Assembly: GCF_016583795.1 (NCBI RefSeq)
Contig: NZ_NRRS01000001.1
Location: 1-64,000, forward strand
Reading direction: 5' to 3'
From: Rhabdochromatium marinum
GTDB lineage: Bacteria > Pseudomonadota > Gammaproteobacteria > Chromatiales > Chromatiaceae
Length of the DNA: 64,000 nt
A program made the translations under genes and the position numbers. The notes under the pieces were generated by a model. That model had not been told where the DNA came from. It saw only the letters and a program-made list of their open reading frames with translations, and did not search any database. The first letter of the stretch is position 1. Each line of letters begins with the position of its first letter. Shown here piece after piece: positions 41,032 to 50,274 of this stretch.

Positions 41032-41760
41032 ATGATTAACCAAGAGCGCAGCGGCCATATCGTCCGCGCCTATGACCAGGAACTCGCCCGACTGTGCAAC
41101 CTGGTTCTCGAAATGAAAACCCGGGTGCTTGACCAGACGCGCGAGGCCCTCACCGCCCTGCTGCAACCCGATCCCAATGCTGCCCGCACCGTGCTGCATC
41201 GTGAACCAGGCATCGACACCCTGAGCATGGAAGCCGATGAAGAAATTTTCATCGTAATCGCCAAACGCCAGCCCACGGCGATTGATCTGCGCCAGGTGCT
41301 GGCCATCTCCAAGGTGGTCACTGACCTGGAGCGTGCCGGCGATCATGCCGCCAGCATGGCCTACAGTGCCATCCGTCTACATGAGATCACCCGCGAACCG
41401 CCACCACCCGCGCTGACGCAAGCGCTTGAGCACTTGTTCGACACCGGTCGTCAGATGCTTGAACAGGCGGTCGCGGCGCTGAGCGAGGCGGATCTGGAAC
41501 AGGCCATTGCGGTCTTCGAGCGCGAAGCCGACTTCCACCAACAAGTCCTGGATACCCGTGACGCCATCCTCGACTCAACCTATGCCCAAAGTCCCCGGGC
41601 CTTGGCCGAATTGCTCGCGATTCCGCATGCCCTCAAGCGACTGGGCAATCATGGCGCCAACATTGCCGAACAGGCGGTTTATGTGTGTCAAGGCGACGAT
41701 GTGCGCTATCGCAACCGCGAATTACTGATTGATGCCCTGCGGCAAGCGACCCAAGCATGA
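41032..41760 (+). CDS. phoU: Phosphate transport regulator PhoU
   Basis: This 242-residue all-helical protein has two PhoU three-helix repeats with metal-binding motifs: EADEEIF, the [11 protein letters not shown] segment of the first repeat, and [16 protein letters not shown] of the second. PhoU links the PstSCAB phosphate transporter to the PhoR kinase and represses the Pho regulon at high phosphate. No pst or pho gene is adjacent; its neighbours are a transpeptidase and xthA. The stop overlaps the xthA start (ATGA). Confidence 0.92.
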   Translation: MINQERSGHIVRAYDQELARLCNLVLEMKTRVLDQTREALTALLQPDPNAARTVLHREPGIDTLSMEADEEIFIVIAKRQPTAIDLRQVLAISKVVTDLERAGDHAASMAYSAIRLHEITREPPPPALTQALEHLFDTGRQMLEQAVAALSEADLEQAIAVFEREADFHQQVLDTRDAILDSTYAQSPRALAELLAIPHALKRLGNHGANIAEQAVYVCQGDDVRYRNRELLIDALRQATQA

Positions 41761-42572
41761 CCGTTCTGGTGTCATTTAATATCAACGGCATCCGTGCCCG
41801 CCCGCATCAGCTTGAGGCCATCCGCGCGCGCCTGGATCCGGACATCATTGGCGTGCAAGAGTCCAAGGTCGCCGATGAGCAATTTCCACACGAGATGATC
41901 GCTGCACTCGGCTATCAGAGCGCCTGCCATGGCCAGAAAGGCCACTATGGCGTCGCGCTGCTTAGCAAGGACAAGCCCGCAGCCTTGCACAACGGCTTTC
42001 CGAACGACGCCGCCGATGCCCAGCGTCGCGCCATCACCGGTGCCTTCACCCTGAGCGATGGCAGTACCCTGCATGTTATTAACGGCTACTTTCCACAGGG
42101 CGAAAATCGTTCGCATCCGGTAAAATTCCCCGGCAAGCAGCGCTTTTACGCCGATCTGCTCGACTATCTGCAACGCGACTTCAGCCCCGATCAACCCTTG
42201 GTCATCATGGGGGACATGAACATCGCGCCGCTGGATTGCGATATTGGCATTGGCGCCGACAACGCCAAACGCTGGCTGCGCAGCGGCAAATGCAGCTTTC
42301 TGCCCGAGGAACGCGAGTGGTTCGCAGCCCTGACCGCTTGGGGCCTGCACGACAGCTTTCGCCTCCTGTACCCCGAGGTTGAAGACCGCTTTAGCTGGTT
42401 CGACTACCGCTCCCGCGCCTTCGAGCGCGACCCCAAACGCGGCCTGCGCATTGATCTGATGCTGATTAGCGACCCGCTGCGCGAGCGCCTGCGCGGCGCC
42501 GGCATCGACTACGACATCCGCGCGCTCGACAAACCCTCTGATCACTGCCCGGTGTGGATCGAACTCGACTAA
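41757..42572 (+). CDS. xthA: Exodeoxyribonuclease III
   Basis: This 271-residue AP endonuclease and 3'-exonuclease closely follows the E. coli XthA pattern: [58 protein letters not shown], and the terminal catalytic [12 protein letters not shown]. It removes AP sites and blocked 3' ends in base excision repair. The start ATG overlaps the phoU stop. A downstream epimerase gene begins inside its last codons. Confidence 0.96.
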   Translation: MTVLVSFNINGIRARPHQLEAIRARLDPDIIGVQESKVADEQFPHEMIAALGYQSACHGQKGHYGVALLSKDKPAALHNGFPNDAADAQRRAITGAFTLSDGSTLHVINGYFPQGENRSHPVKFPGKQRFYADLLDYLQRDFSPDQPLVIMGDMNIAPLDCDIGIGADNAKRWLRSGKCSFLPEEREWFAALTAWGLHDSFRLLYPEVEDRFSWFDYRSRAFERDPKRGLRIDLMLISDPLRERLRGAGIDYDIRALDKPSDHCPVWIELD

Positions 42573-43558
42573 CCGGTTCGCCCGGCTCAACCGTTCTGGT
42601 CACGGGCGCGACCGGCTTTGTTGGCTGCACGCTCTGCCCACTCCTGACCGAGCGTGGTCTGCACGTCATCGCCGGACGGCGCACCCCGGGACCGCTGCCG
42701 CCGGGCGCAGCCGCAGCACGCCAGCTTGGTGAGCTCGCACAGCCACCGTCGGCCGCAGCACTCGCCAAGGCGCTCACGGGCGTCGACAGCGTGGTTCATC
42801 TCGCCGGGCGTGCCCATGTGATGCGTGACCATGCCATTGATCCGGAGCAGGTGTTTTTTGCCACCAACGCCCAAGCGACCGAACACTTGGCCCTCGCCGC
42901 CGCTCGCGCAAGCGTGCGCCGGCTGATATTTATCAGCAGCATCAAAGTCAATGGGGAAAGCACGGACGGGCGTGCGGCCTTTCGCGCGAGCGACCCACCG
43001 GCACCGCAAGACGCTTACGGTCGCTCCAAGCTTGCCGCTGAGCAGACCTTGCGGCGCATCAGTGCCGATACCGGACTAGAGGTCGTCATCATCCGCCCGC
43101 CCTTGCTGCACGGCCCAGGCGTCAAGGGCAACCTGCCACGACTCCTGCGCCTGATCGACCTCGGGCTGCCGCTTCCCTTCGCCGCCATCGACAATCGGCG
43201 CAGCCTGCTGGCAAACACCAATCTGTGCGACTTGATCGCGCATTGCCTGCACCATCCCGCCGCCGCTGGCGAAACCTTTCTCGCCGCCGACACCGAAGCG
43301 CTATCAACCCCGGACCTCATCCGCCTGCTGGCTGCCGGCCTGCACAAATCCGCGCGACTGGTCCCGCTCCCGCCAGCCATGCTGCATGGCATGGCCACGC
43401 TCACGGGCCAGCAGGCTGCCATCCAACGGCTCACGGGGTCGCTGCTGATTGACAGCCGAGCAACTGATCAGCGACTTGGCTGGACTCCGGGTATGACAAG
43501 CGAAATCAGCCTGCATCAAACCGCAGCGGCCTGGGCCAGTTCGCTGAAAAAATCTTGA
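42554..43558 (+). CDS. NAD-dependent epimerase/dehydratase (extended SDR)
   Basis: This 334-residue protein has the Rossmann motif [11 protein letters not shown] near residue 15, the SSIKVNG segment and the catalytic YGRSK (Tyr and Lys). The C-terminal half fits nucleotide-sugar epimerases of the GalE/WbpV type. The exact sugar is unknown. The GTG start at 42554 lies inside the end of xthA in another frame, a 19-base overlap; it is the only start that keeps the Rossmann strand. It probably serves polysaccharide or O-antigen synthesis. Confidence 0.85.
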   Translation: MDRTRLTGSPGSTVLVTGATGFVGCTLCPLLTERGLHVIAGRRTPGPLPPGAAAARQLGELAQPPSAAALAKALTGVDSVVHLAGRAHVMRDHAIDPEQVFFATNAQATEHLALAAARASVRRLIFISSIKVNGESTDGRAAFRASDPPAPQDAYGRSKLAAEQTLRRISADTGLEVVIIRPPLLHGPGVKGNLPRLLRLIDLGLPLPFAAIDNRRSLLANTNLCDLIAHCLHHPAAAGETFLAADTEALSTPDLIRLLAAGLHKSARLVPLPPAMLHGMATLTGQQAAIQRLTGSLLIDSRATDQRLGWTPGMTSEISLHQTAAAWASSLKKS

Positions 43559-43586
43559 TGCCGCTCTGCCAATCCGAGTTTCAGGC

Positions 43587-44345
43587 TCAGGGGATCGGCT
43601 GGAATGACGCGGTTTCGACGGGTTTTACCGTCACCAGCACCTCAATATATTCAGCGCGAATCCCTTGGCTGAGGTCATCCATTTTCACCATCTGAGTGTA
43701 AAGACCACAGGCATCGAAGATGTGGCGACCGATATCATAGCCCCAGTCCACCGTCACCAGGGATCTGCCATCCCCCACCGGATTGCCGTGATATTCCGCC
43801 GGGAGCACATGCACGACCTCGCCCTTGTCGACCCGCGCCCGAACCACCGATGGGCGGTCTTTGTTGACTATTGGCACAGTGCAGATATGCATGCCGCCAG
43901 GTTTCAACGTCCGGGCGATTTCACAAAAGGCCTGTGATGGTGAAAACAGGTGCTCAAGCACATCCTGGGTGACATGCAAATCAATCGAATCGTCTGCAAA
44001 AGAAAGGGCTTCGAGGTTCTCGCAGCGGATACCATCGACACTGTCCCCTGTTTCGACATTTGGAAAGTACTGGGAAGGGATGTATCTCGTGCATTCCTGA
44101 CGTAAACGCACACTGGCGCCGCGATTGCCGGGTGAGGATTCATGGATCACGGCCTGACGCCATTGCGGAAAAAAAGCATCAATCACCGCCATCAGCGCGC
44201 GTTCGCGCGGAATACTGCCGCAGCGGCTGCACAGAAAATGGTCACGAAACCAAGCATTGTTGGCGATAAACTCAACGTCCTGATCACAGGTTGGACAATG
44301 ACCGGATACTTGCAGAACAGGCGCTTGTGGTTGCGATTGTGTCAT
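43587..44345 (-). CDS. SAM-dependent methyltransferase with N-terminal zinc-finger-like segment
   Basis: This 252-residue protein has N-terminal Cys pairs CPTCDQ and CSRCGSIPRERAL, then a class I methyltransferase domain. In it LSFADDSIDLHVTQDVLEH and IARTLKPGGMHICTVP correspond to the post-motif region seen in type 11 methyltransferases. The classical GxGxG SAM loop is not obvious; SPGNRGAS lies at that point. Related proteins occur in polysaccharide clusters. It starts next to the ubiB stop (TGAATG), at the end of the ubi operon. Confidence 0.75.
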   Translation of the reverse strand: MTQSQPQAPVLQVSGHCPTCDQDVEFIANNAWFRDHFLCSRCGSIPRERALMAVIDAFFPQWRQAVIHESSPGNRGASVRLRQECTRYIPSQYFPNVETGDSVDGIRCENLEALSFADDSIDLHVTQDVLEHLFSPSQAFCEIARTLKPGGMHICTVPIVNKDRPSVVRARVDKGEVVHVLPAEYHGNPVGDGRSLVTVDWGYDIGRHIFDACGLYTQMVKMDDLSQGIRAEYIEVLVTVKPVETASFQPIP

Positions 44346-46010
44346 TCAACCCGCCGCACGCCATTGCTGGATCAGGATGGAAAGCCCGATCAGGAAGGTC
44401 GCCGCCGCCAGTATCTGCACAATCATCGGATCCACCAAAGCGCCCGGTCCCAGCAGCAACAGCAGGGTCGCACAGAGAATCAGCACCGCGCCGCTCATGG
44501 TTCCGACCAAGGTGCGCCGCTCACGCAATTCACGGCGCAGACGCACCTGCTCCTCACGTAGCGCGCGTGCATCCTGCTGCGCGCTTTCCATATTCTCAAG
44601 CACTCGGTAGGCCAGCATCGGCAAGTCCGGCAGATGCTCGGCGAAGGGGCCGAAGTTGGCGCGGGTGCGACGCAACAGCGCGCGCGGGCCGATGCGATCC
44701 TTCATCCAGCGTTCCATGAACGGCTTGGCGGTGGTCCAGAGATCCAGCTCCGGATACAGCTGCCGGCCCAAGCCCTCAATGTTCAGCAGGGTTTTTTCCA
44801 GCAGCACCAACTGCGGCTGAATCTCCATATTGAAGCGGCGCGCGGTCTGAAACAGTCGCACCAGAAAATGCCCAAAGGAAATTTCCGCCAGGGGTTTTTC
44901 AAAAATCGGCTCGCTAACAGTGCGAATGGCAGCCTCAAATTCATCGACCCGGGTGCCGCGCGGCACCCAGCCGGATTCGACATGCAGCTCGGCGACACGG
45001 CGATAGTTGCGTTCAAAGAAGGCGAGCAGATTCTCGGCCAGATAACGCTGGTCCTCTTCGGTCAGGCTGCCAACAATGCCAAAGTCCACCGAGATATAGC
45101 GCCCGCTGGACTCAACAAAAATGTTCCCCGGATGCATATCGGCATGAAAAAAATTATCCCGGAACACCTGGGTGAAAAAAATCTCCACCCCGCGCTCACC
45201 AAGCAGCCGCATGCTGATGCCCTGCGCCTTGAGCGTGGCGACATCACTGACCGGGGTGCCGAAAATGCGCTCCATCACCATGACTGTGGGGCGTGTCCAG
45301 TCCCAATACACATCAGGAATGTACAGCGCCGAGCTATGCAACCAGTTGCGCCGCAACTGCGAGGCATTGGCCGCCTCGCGCTGCAAATCCAGCTCGCCAT
45401 AGATGGTTTTCTCGTACTCGGCCACCACCTCAATCGGGCGCAGGCGCCGGGCTTCCCGAGAGTAGCGATGCGCCAATCGCGCGATGCTGTACATCAGCGC
45501 AATATCGCGCTCAATGATGCGGTCAATGCCGGGGCGCAGTACCTTAACGATGACCGAACGCCCGTCCTTGAGCCGCCCGGTATGCACCTGGGCGATGGAC
45601 GCTGAGGCCAGCGGCAGATCGGCAAAATCATCCAGCACCTGATCAATCGGGCAACCCCAGGCCTTTTCGATCAGCGCACGGGCTTGTTCACTTGGAAAGG
45701 GTGGCACCCGGTCCTGCAAGCGCGCCAGCTCTTCGGCCCAATCATCCGGCAGCAGATCGCGGCGGGTGGACAGCAACTGGCCAAACTTAATAAAGATGGG
45801 GCCCAGATCTTCCAGCGCAGCGCGCACCCGGGCCGGATAGGGCGGCAGCGGTTGCTGCCGCCGGCGCCACCAGTACCAGGGTGACAGCCACAGCAAAAAG
45901 CGTAGCGGGCGGAATAAATGGGTGGCAAAGATTAGCTCATCGAGACCATGGCGCAACAGAACCAGGTTGATGTGAATCAGCCGCAACGTCTGGCTGATGG
46001 GGACGATCAT
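44346..46010 (-). CDS. ubiB: Ubiquinone biosynthesis ATPase/kinase-like protein UbiB
   Basis: This 554-residue protein is of the ABC1/ADCK family. It has the family's KxGQ motif ([12 protein letters not shown]), the Ala-rich loop (ASASIAQVH), [10 protein letters not shown] with the ATP-binding Lys, and the [11 protein letters not shown] / DFGIVG pair that serves as catalytic loop and metal site. Two C-terminal hydrophobic helices anchor it in the inner membrane. It aids ubiquinone synthesis, probably by extracting intermediates from the membrane. The start overlaps ubiJ by four bases. Confidence 0.95.
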   Translation of the reverse strand: MIVPISQTLRLIHINLVLLRHGLDELIFATHLFRPLRFLLWLSPWYWWRRRQQPLPPYPARVRAALEDLGPIFIKFGQLLSTRRDLLPDDWAEELARLQDRVPPFPSEQARALIEKAWGCPIDQVLDDFADLPLASASIAQVHTGRLKDGRSVIVKVLRPGIDRIIERDIALMYSIARLAHRYSREARRLRPIEVVAEYEKTIYGELDLQREAANASQLRRNWLHSSALYIPDVYWDWTRPTVMVMERIFGTPVSDVATLKAQGISMRLLGERGVEIFFTQVFRDNFFHADMHPGNIFVESSGRYISVDFGIVGSLTEEDQRYLAENLLAFFERNYRRVAELHVESGWVPRGTRVDEFEAAIRTVSEPIFEKPLAEISFGHFLVRLFQTARRFNMEIQPQLVLLEKTLLNIEGLGRQLYPELDLWTTAKPFMERWMKDRIGPRALLRRTRANFGPFAEHLPDLPMLAYRVLENMESAQQDARALREEQVRLRRELRERRTLVGTMSGAVLILCATLLLLLGPGALVDPMIVQILAAATFLIGLSILIQQWRAAG

Positions 46011-46666
46011 GTGCCGGCCGTCGGTGCGGGTCGCACCGGGGCGAGCCGCTCAATGCGGGCCGCCAGACGCTCGACATCATCGCGCAGAATATCGACTCCG
46101 GTCAGGAACTGACGCAACTCCTGATCACTCGGCAACAGGCGACCTTCTTCTTGCAGAAATTCGCGTACATTCTGCGTCAGGGTCTCACCGCCGCGTTCAG
46201 CCCAGGCCTTGGTGGAGCGCGCCTGCTGGCAGATGTGTCGCGCCACGCTGTCTCCAAACAGGCGTGCCAGCGGTTCTTCCCAGTCAATGTCAAGGTTGCG
46301 AAACACATCGCCGATGCGCTGCGCCACCTGATTGTCACCGATCATCTCGACGGAACCGGCGAAAATTTCATCCTCGCGGTGATCCGTCAGGGACAACCGC
46401 AGTAAGGCAGCCGGAGTGCCGCGCACCGTACAATCCGGTTCGGCATCATAGATGGAATAGAGTCCCAGGCTGTGATGGCCCGGCACCACGAACAACCGGG
46501 TACCGAACCCCTCAAGCTCGATCAACAGCACCTGACCCTGCACATCAGACAGTCGCTCAGCGCCCTCGGGGTCGAGTGCCAGGAAGCGATTCACGCTCTC
46601 CTGCAACGACAGCAGCACGGCGTCTGGAATTGGAATACCGCTGCTTTCAGCCTCGGTCGCGGTCAT
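46007..46666 (-). CDS. ubiJ: Ubiquinone biosynthesis accessory factor UbiJ
   Basis: This protein of about 219 residues has an N-terminal SCP2 lipid-binding-like domain ([37 protein letters not shown]) and a C-terminal helical region ending in a coiled coil ([15 protein letters not shown]). UbiJ with UbiK organises the soluble Ubi complex and binds ubiquinone intermediates. ATG 46666 overlaps the ubiE stop (ATGA), and the stop overlaps the ubiB start, so ubiE-ubiJ-ubiB are tightly coupled. Confidence 0.9.
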   Translation of the reverse strand: MTATEAESSGIPIPDAVLLSLQESVNRFLALDPEGAERLSDVQGQVLLIELEGFGTRLFVVPGHHSLGLYSIYDAEPDCTVRGTPAALLRLSLTDHREDEIFAGSVEMIGDNQVAQRIGDVFRNLDIDWEEPLARLFGDSVARHICQQARSTKAWAERGGETLTQNVREFLQEEGRLLPSDQELRQFLTGVDILRDDVERLAARIERLAPVRPAPTAGT

Positions 46667-47412
46667 AGCTTGCACCCCCGATGGATGGCGACGATGCCGC
46701 CAGTCAGGTTGAAGTATTCACAGCGCTCAAATCCGGCCTGCTCCATCATATCGCGCAGACTGTCCTGATCCGGATGCATGCGAATGGACTCGGCCAGATA
46801 CTTGTAGCTGTCGGCATCCTGCGCCACCAGGCGCCCGAGCATCGGCAGCATGGAGAAGGAGTAGAGATCATAGGCTTTGCGCAAGGGCGCCTGGGTTGGA
46901 TGGGAGAACTCCAGCACCAGTCCGCGCCCGCCGGGCTTGAGAATGCGCTGCATCTCCGCCAGCGCCCAGTCCTTGTGGGTGACGTTACGCAGACCAAAGC
47001 CAATGGTGACGCAATCGAAGCTGTTGGAGGCAAAGGGCAGCGCCTCCGCATTGGCCAGCGCGTAGTGGAGGTGGCCCATGAGGCCAGCATCGTCCAGGCG
47101 CTCACGCCCGCGCTCCAGCATGGCGGCGTTGATATCCGACATCACCACCAGACCACTGGGGCCGACGATCTCGGCAAAGCGCGCACTCAGATCCCCGGTA
47201 CCGGCGGCCAGATCCAGCACCCGCTGCCCACGGCGCACGCCAGCCAGTTCAATCAGCCGCCGCTTCCACAGCCGATGGATGCCCAGCGACATCAGGTCGT
47301 TCATCAGGTCGTATCGGTCGGCGACCGAATCGAAAACCGCACGCACGCGCTCCTGCTTCTCACGCACGGGTACTTGCTGATAGCCAAAATGGGTTTGATC
47401 TTGATCCGACAT
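46663..47412 (-). CDS. ubiE: Ubiquinone/menaquinone C-methyltransferase
   Basis: This 249-residue SAM-dependent methyltransferase of quinone synthesis has the UbiE signature segments [15 protein letters not shown], the SAM motif [12 protein letters not shown], and [24 protein letters not shown] in two recognisable parts. It C-methylates the benzoquinol (or naphthoquinol) ring. It is followed by ubiJ and ubiB with overlapping ends and preceded by a DUF971 gene 47 bases upstream. Confidence 0.96.
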   Translation of the reverse strand: MSDQDQTHFGYQQVPVREKQERVRAVFDSVADRYDLMNDLMSLGIHRLWKRRLIELAGVRRGQRVLDLAAGTGDLSARFAEIVGPSGLVVMSDINAAMLERGRERLDDAGLMGHLHYALANAEALPFASNSFDCVTIGFGLRNVTHKDWALAEMQRILKPGGRGLVLEFSHPTQAPLRKAYDLYSFSMLPMLGRLVAQDADSYKYLAESIRMHPDQDSLRDMMEQAGFERCEYFNLTGGIVAIHRGCKL

Positions 47413-47458
47413 CGGGCGCTACACTCTGCTGCTAGTCAAACGCGGATTTTACATGAAT

Positions 47459-47821
47459 TCAGGACGGCAGTACCTTGCGCTTTTGACCGGCTTTTTCCAG
47501 TTCAGCCAGGTAGTCGGACCACAGCCCTTCCTGATTGTTGCCCAGGTTATACAGATATTCCCAGGAATAGATGCCAGTGTTGTGCTCATCATCAAAGTGC
47601 AGGCACACGGCGTAGTTGCCAACCGGCTCAATTTTGTCGATTCCGACCTCTTCCTTGCCCAGCTGCAACACGCGCTGCCCGGGGCCATGCCCCATGACCT
47701 CGGCCGAGGGCGAGTAGACCCGCAGCAGCTCGACCGGCAAGGTGAAGTGAGCGCCGTCATCAAAGCTGATCTCCAGCACCCGCGAGGCGCGGTGCAGATT
47801 CAATTCCGTCGGTGTTGGCAT
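47459..47821 (-). CDS. DUF971 (gamma-butyrobetaine hydroxylase-like N-terminal) domain protein
   Basis: This 120-residue single-domain protein has the DUF971 pattern: LNLHRASRVLEISFDDG, LPVELLRVYSPSAEV, VGNYAVCLHFDDEHNTGIYSWEYLYNLG. The domain is related to a small zinc-binding fold, but this version lacks an evident Cys cluster. It is often encoded next to ubiE in gammaproteobacteria, as here, though its role is not established; iron-sulfur related functions have been proposed for relatives. It is probably first in the ubiE-ubiJ-ubiB operon. Confidence 0.88.
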   Translation of the reverse strand: MPTPTELNLHRASRVLEISFDDGAHFTLPVELLRVYSPSAEVMGHGPGQRVLQLGKEEVGIDKIEPVGNYAVCLHFDDEHNTGIYSWEYLYNLGNNQEGLWSDYLAELEKAGQKRKVLPS

Positions 47822-47893
47822 AGTGAACGCGAGACTCCGTGGTTGTGATCCATTAGGGTAACCCGGTCTAAAGTGGGTAAGCGCGCGCGGAAC

Positions 47894-48868
47894 TCAAGCC
47901 GCCGCCTCGCGCTGCTTGCGCCGGCGCTGCAACCACACCTCAAGTCCCTGCGCGTTCAACTCCCGATCCACTACCAACCATTCGCTGATTTGATCGGGCG
48001 CCATGCGCACTCCATGCGCCTGCGCAGCCGCGACCAGGGTATCGGTCACGGCGCACTTCAGGCGAGCCAGACGCCCTGCTTCCGGCTGGTCTTCCTCGCG
48101 CAACGCCACCTCGGCCAGGGCATCAATGCTGCCCCGCAGCTGACCGACCAGCGCGGCCGGATCCTCGACCCGACCGAAGTGGGTAAGATAAGCACAAAGC
48201 GGTTTGGCCTCCAGCAGCCGGTCGAGACTGGCCTGCCAGGCCGGCGGATCAAAAGCCACGGGTGTGGTTGGGGCAAGCAGCCAGGGACCGGCCGAGGTGC
48301 AAAATTCCGGGTAAGCGATGCCAAAGGTATCGCCAGTGAACCAACCCCGGGTGCGCTCATCAAATAGGCAGCCGTGGTGATTGGCATGTCCCGGCGTGTC
48401 GATAAAGCGCAGCACCCGACCGCCAATGTCGATACGATGCTCATCCTCAGCAATCTCGACCCGGGACTCGGGGATGGGCGTCAGGTCGCCAAAATGACGC
48501 TCGAACTCTGCGGCGCCATAGACCGCCGTCGCCCCGGCCGTCAGCTTCGACGGATCGATCAGATGCTGCGCGCCCTTGGGATGCACAATCAAGCGTGCAT
48601 TGGGGCAAACCGCCATCAAAGCACCCGCCGCCCCGGCATGATCAAGATGCACATGGGTGGGAATCACCGCCTCGACATGCTCGGGTGTCAGTCCCTGCTG
48701 CTCAACAGCCGCAAGCAATCGCGGCAAGGCACGGGCAACGCCGGTATCGACAAAGGCCAGCCGATCGCCGCCGCGTATCAGATAACTGGCCGCCAGTTGC
48801 GGCCGATACAGGCCGGTGTCGATGCACTCGACGCCCTCGGCCAGGGTTTGGGTGGTTTGCGTAGTCAT
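47894..48868 (-). CDS. Metallo-beta-lactamase-fold hydrolase
   Basis: This 324-residue protein has the binuclear metal motifs THVHLDHAG, DTPGHANHH and FTGDTFG, followed by a C-terminal helical extension of about 100 residues ending in Arg/Lys/Glu. It belongs to the glyoxalase-II-like MBL hydrolases. The substrate is unknown. It is transcribed towards the ubi operon but 72 bases from it, so it may or may not be part of that unit. It is divergent from an MFS gene. Confidence 0.85.
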   Translation of the reverse strand: MTTQTTQTLAEGVECIDTGLYRPQLAASYLIRGGDRLAFVDTGVARALPRLLAAVEQQGLTPEHVEAVIPTHVHLDHAGAAGALMAVCPNARLIVHPKGAQHLIDPSKLTAGATAVYGAAEFERHFGDLTPIPESRVEIAEDEHRIDIGGRVLRFIDTPGHANHHGCLFDERTRGWFTGDTFGIAYPEFCTSAGPWLLAPTTPVAFDPPAWQASLDRLLEAKPLCAYLTHFGRVEDPAALVGQLRGSIDALAEVALREEDQPEAGRLARLKCAVTDTLVAAAQAHGVRMAPDQISEWLVVDRELNAQGLEVWLQRRRKQREAAA

Positions 48869-48937
48869 GGCTGCCTCTCTTGACGATTGCCTTTATTCCA
48901 GTGTACCAAAGCTTCTCTTCATTCCCTGACAAATGCT

Positions 48938-50167
48938 ATGAACACCCCTTCAACCCCCTTCGCCTCAGCTGACCGCACCACCTTCCGGGTGCTGGCCGCC
49001 ATCAGCTTCGCGCACTTCCTCAACGACACCATGCAGTCGCTGATGCTGGCCATCTATCCGCTGTTCAAATCCGGGTTGCAGCTGAATTTTGGCCAGATTG
49101 GGCTGATTACCCTGACCTTTCAGTGTACCGCTTCCATTCTGCAACCGCTGGTCGGTTACTACACCGACCGCCATCCCCAGCCCTTCTCGCTGGCCTTTGG
49201 CATGGGCTGCACGCTGAGCGGTCTGCTGCTGCTGTCGCAGGCTGCGAGCTTTCCAATGGTCCTGCTGGCCGCCGCGCTGGTGGGTTCGGGGTCGTCGATT
49301 TTTCATCCCGAATCCTCGCGCGTGGCGCGCCTGGCTTCGGGGGGACGCCACGGGCTGGCGCAGTCGATCTTTCAAGTCGGGGGCAATGCCGGCACGGCGG
49401 TTGGTCCCCTGCTGGCGGCTTGGATCGTACTGCCCCATGGCCAGGGCAGTATCGCGTTGTTTTCGCTGGTTGCTCTGCTGGCCATGCTGGTACTCACCGG
49501 GGTGGGGTTCTGGTATCGCCACCAACACCGCAACCCCAAGCGCTCGGCTCCGGTCAAGCCTCACGGCTTGCCGAAACGGCGCGTCATGCAAACGCTTGCC
49601 GTGCTGCTGGCGCTGATGTTTTCCAAGTTCTTCTACCTGACCAGCATCAGCAGCTATCTAATCTTTTACCTGATGCACCAGTACGACATTGACACCCGCA
49701 CGGCGCAGTATCATCTGTTTTTCTTCCTGTTCGCGGTCGCGGCCGGCACCCTGCTAGGCGGGCCGTTGGGGGATCGCATCGGACGCCAGCGGGTAATCTG
49801 GATTTCGATTCTTGGTGTTGCCCCCTTTACCCTGGCGCTGCCCTATGTGGGGCTGGGTACCTCGGTGGGATTGACCCTGATCATCGGCTTCCTGCTGGCC
49901 TCAGCCTTTCCAGCCATCGTGGTCTATGCCCAGGAACTCATCCCTGGACGCATCGGTACTATCTCGGGGCTGTTTTTCGGGCTCGCCTTTGGACTGGCCG
50001 GCATTGGTGCCGCCGTGCTCGGCCAGCTTGCCGACCTCTGGGGCATTGTGCAGGTCTACCAGCTGTGTGCTTTCCTGCCACTGATCGGTCTGCTGGCCGT
50101 CTTTTTGCCGGATCTGCGCCGCACACCGGATCAGGACGCAACGGACTCAGTTGCCGCACGGGCGTGA
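48938..50167 (+). CDS. MFS transporter of the fosmidomycin-resistance (Fsr) type
   Basis: This 409-residue protein with about 12 membrane helices opens with FRVLAAISFAHFLNDTMQSLMLAIYPLFK, a hallmark of the Fsr family, and has GSGSSIFHPESSRVA and GGPLGDRIGRQRV as MFS motifs. Family members export fosmidomycin or other small molecules; the natural substrate is unknown. ATG 48938 is used; the frame upstream is open but lacks conservation. The gene is divergent from the MBL hydrolase. Confidence 0.87.
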   Translation: MNTPSTPFASADRTTFRVLAAISFAHFLNDTMQSLMLAIYPLFKSGLQLNFGQIGLITLTFQCTASILQPLVGYYTDRHPQPFSLAFGMGCTLSGLLLLSQAASFPMVLLAAALVGSGSSIFHPESSRVARLASGGRHGLAQSIFQVGGNAGTAVGPLLAAWIVLPHGQGSIALFSLVALLAMLVLTGVGFWYRHQHRNPKRSAPVKPHGLPKRRVMQTLAVLLALMFSKFFYLTSISSYLIFYLMHQYDIDTRTAQYHLFFFLFAVAAGTLLGGPLGDRIGRQRVIWISILGVAPFTLALPYVGLGTSVGLTLIIGFLLASAFPAIVVYAQELIPGRIGTISGLFFGLAFGLAGIGAAVLGQLADLWGIVQVYQLCAFLPLIGLLAVFLPDLRRTPDQDATDSVAARA

Positions 50168-50274
50168 GTGAGTGAATGCCGTCCTTGGCAGAGAAGTGCG
50201 CAAGCATGACAGCGCGCCAATTTTGTTGCATCCTGCATCGCTTTACATGAGTCCCCTAAAACCACTTCCAACCC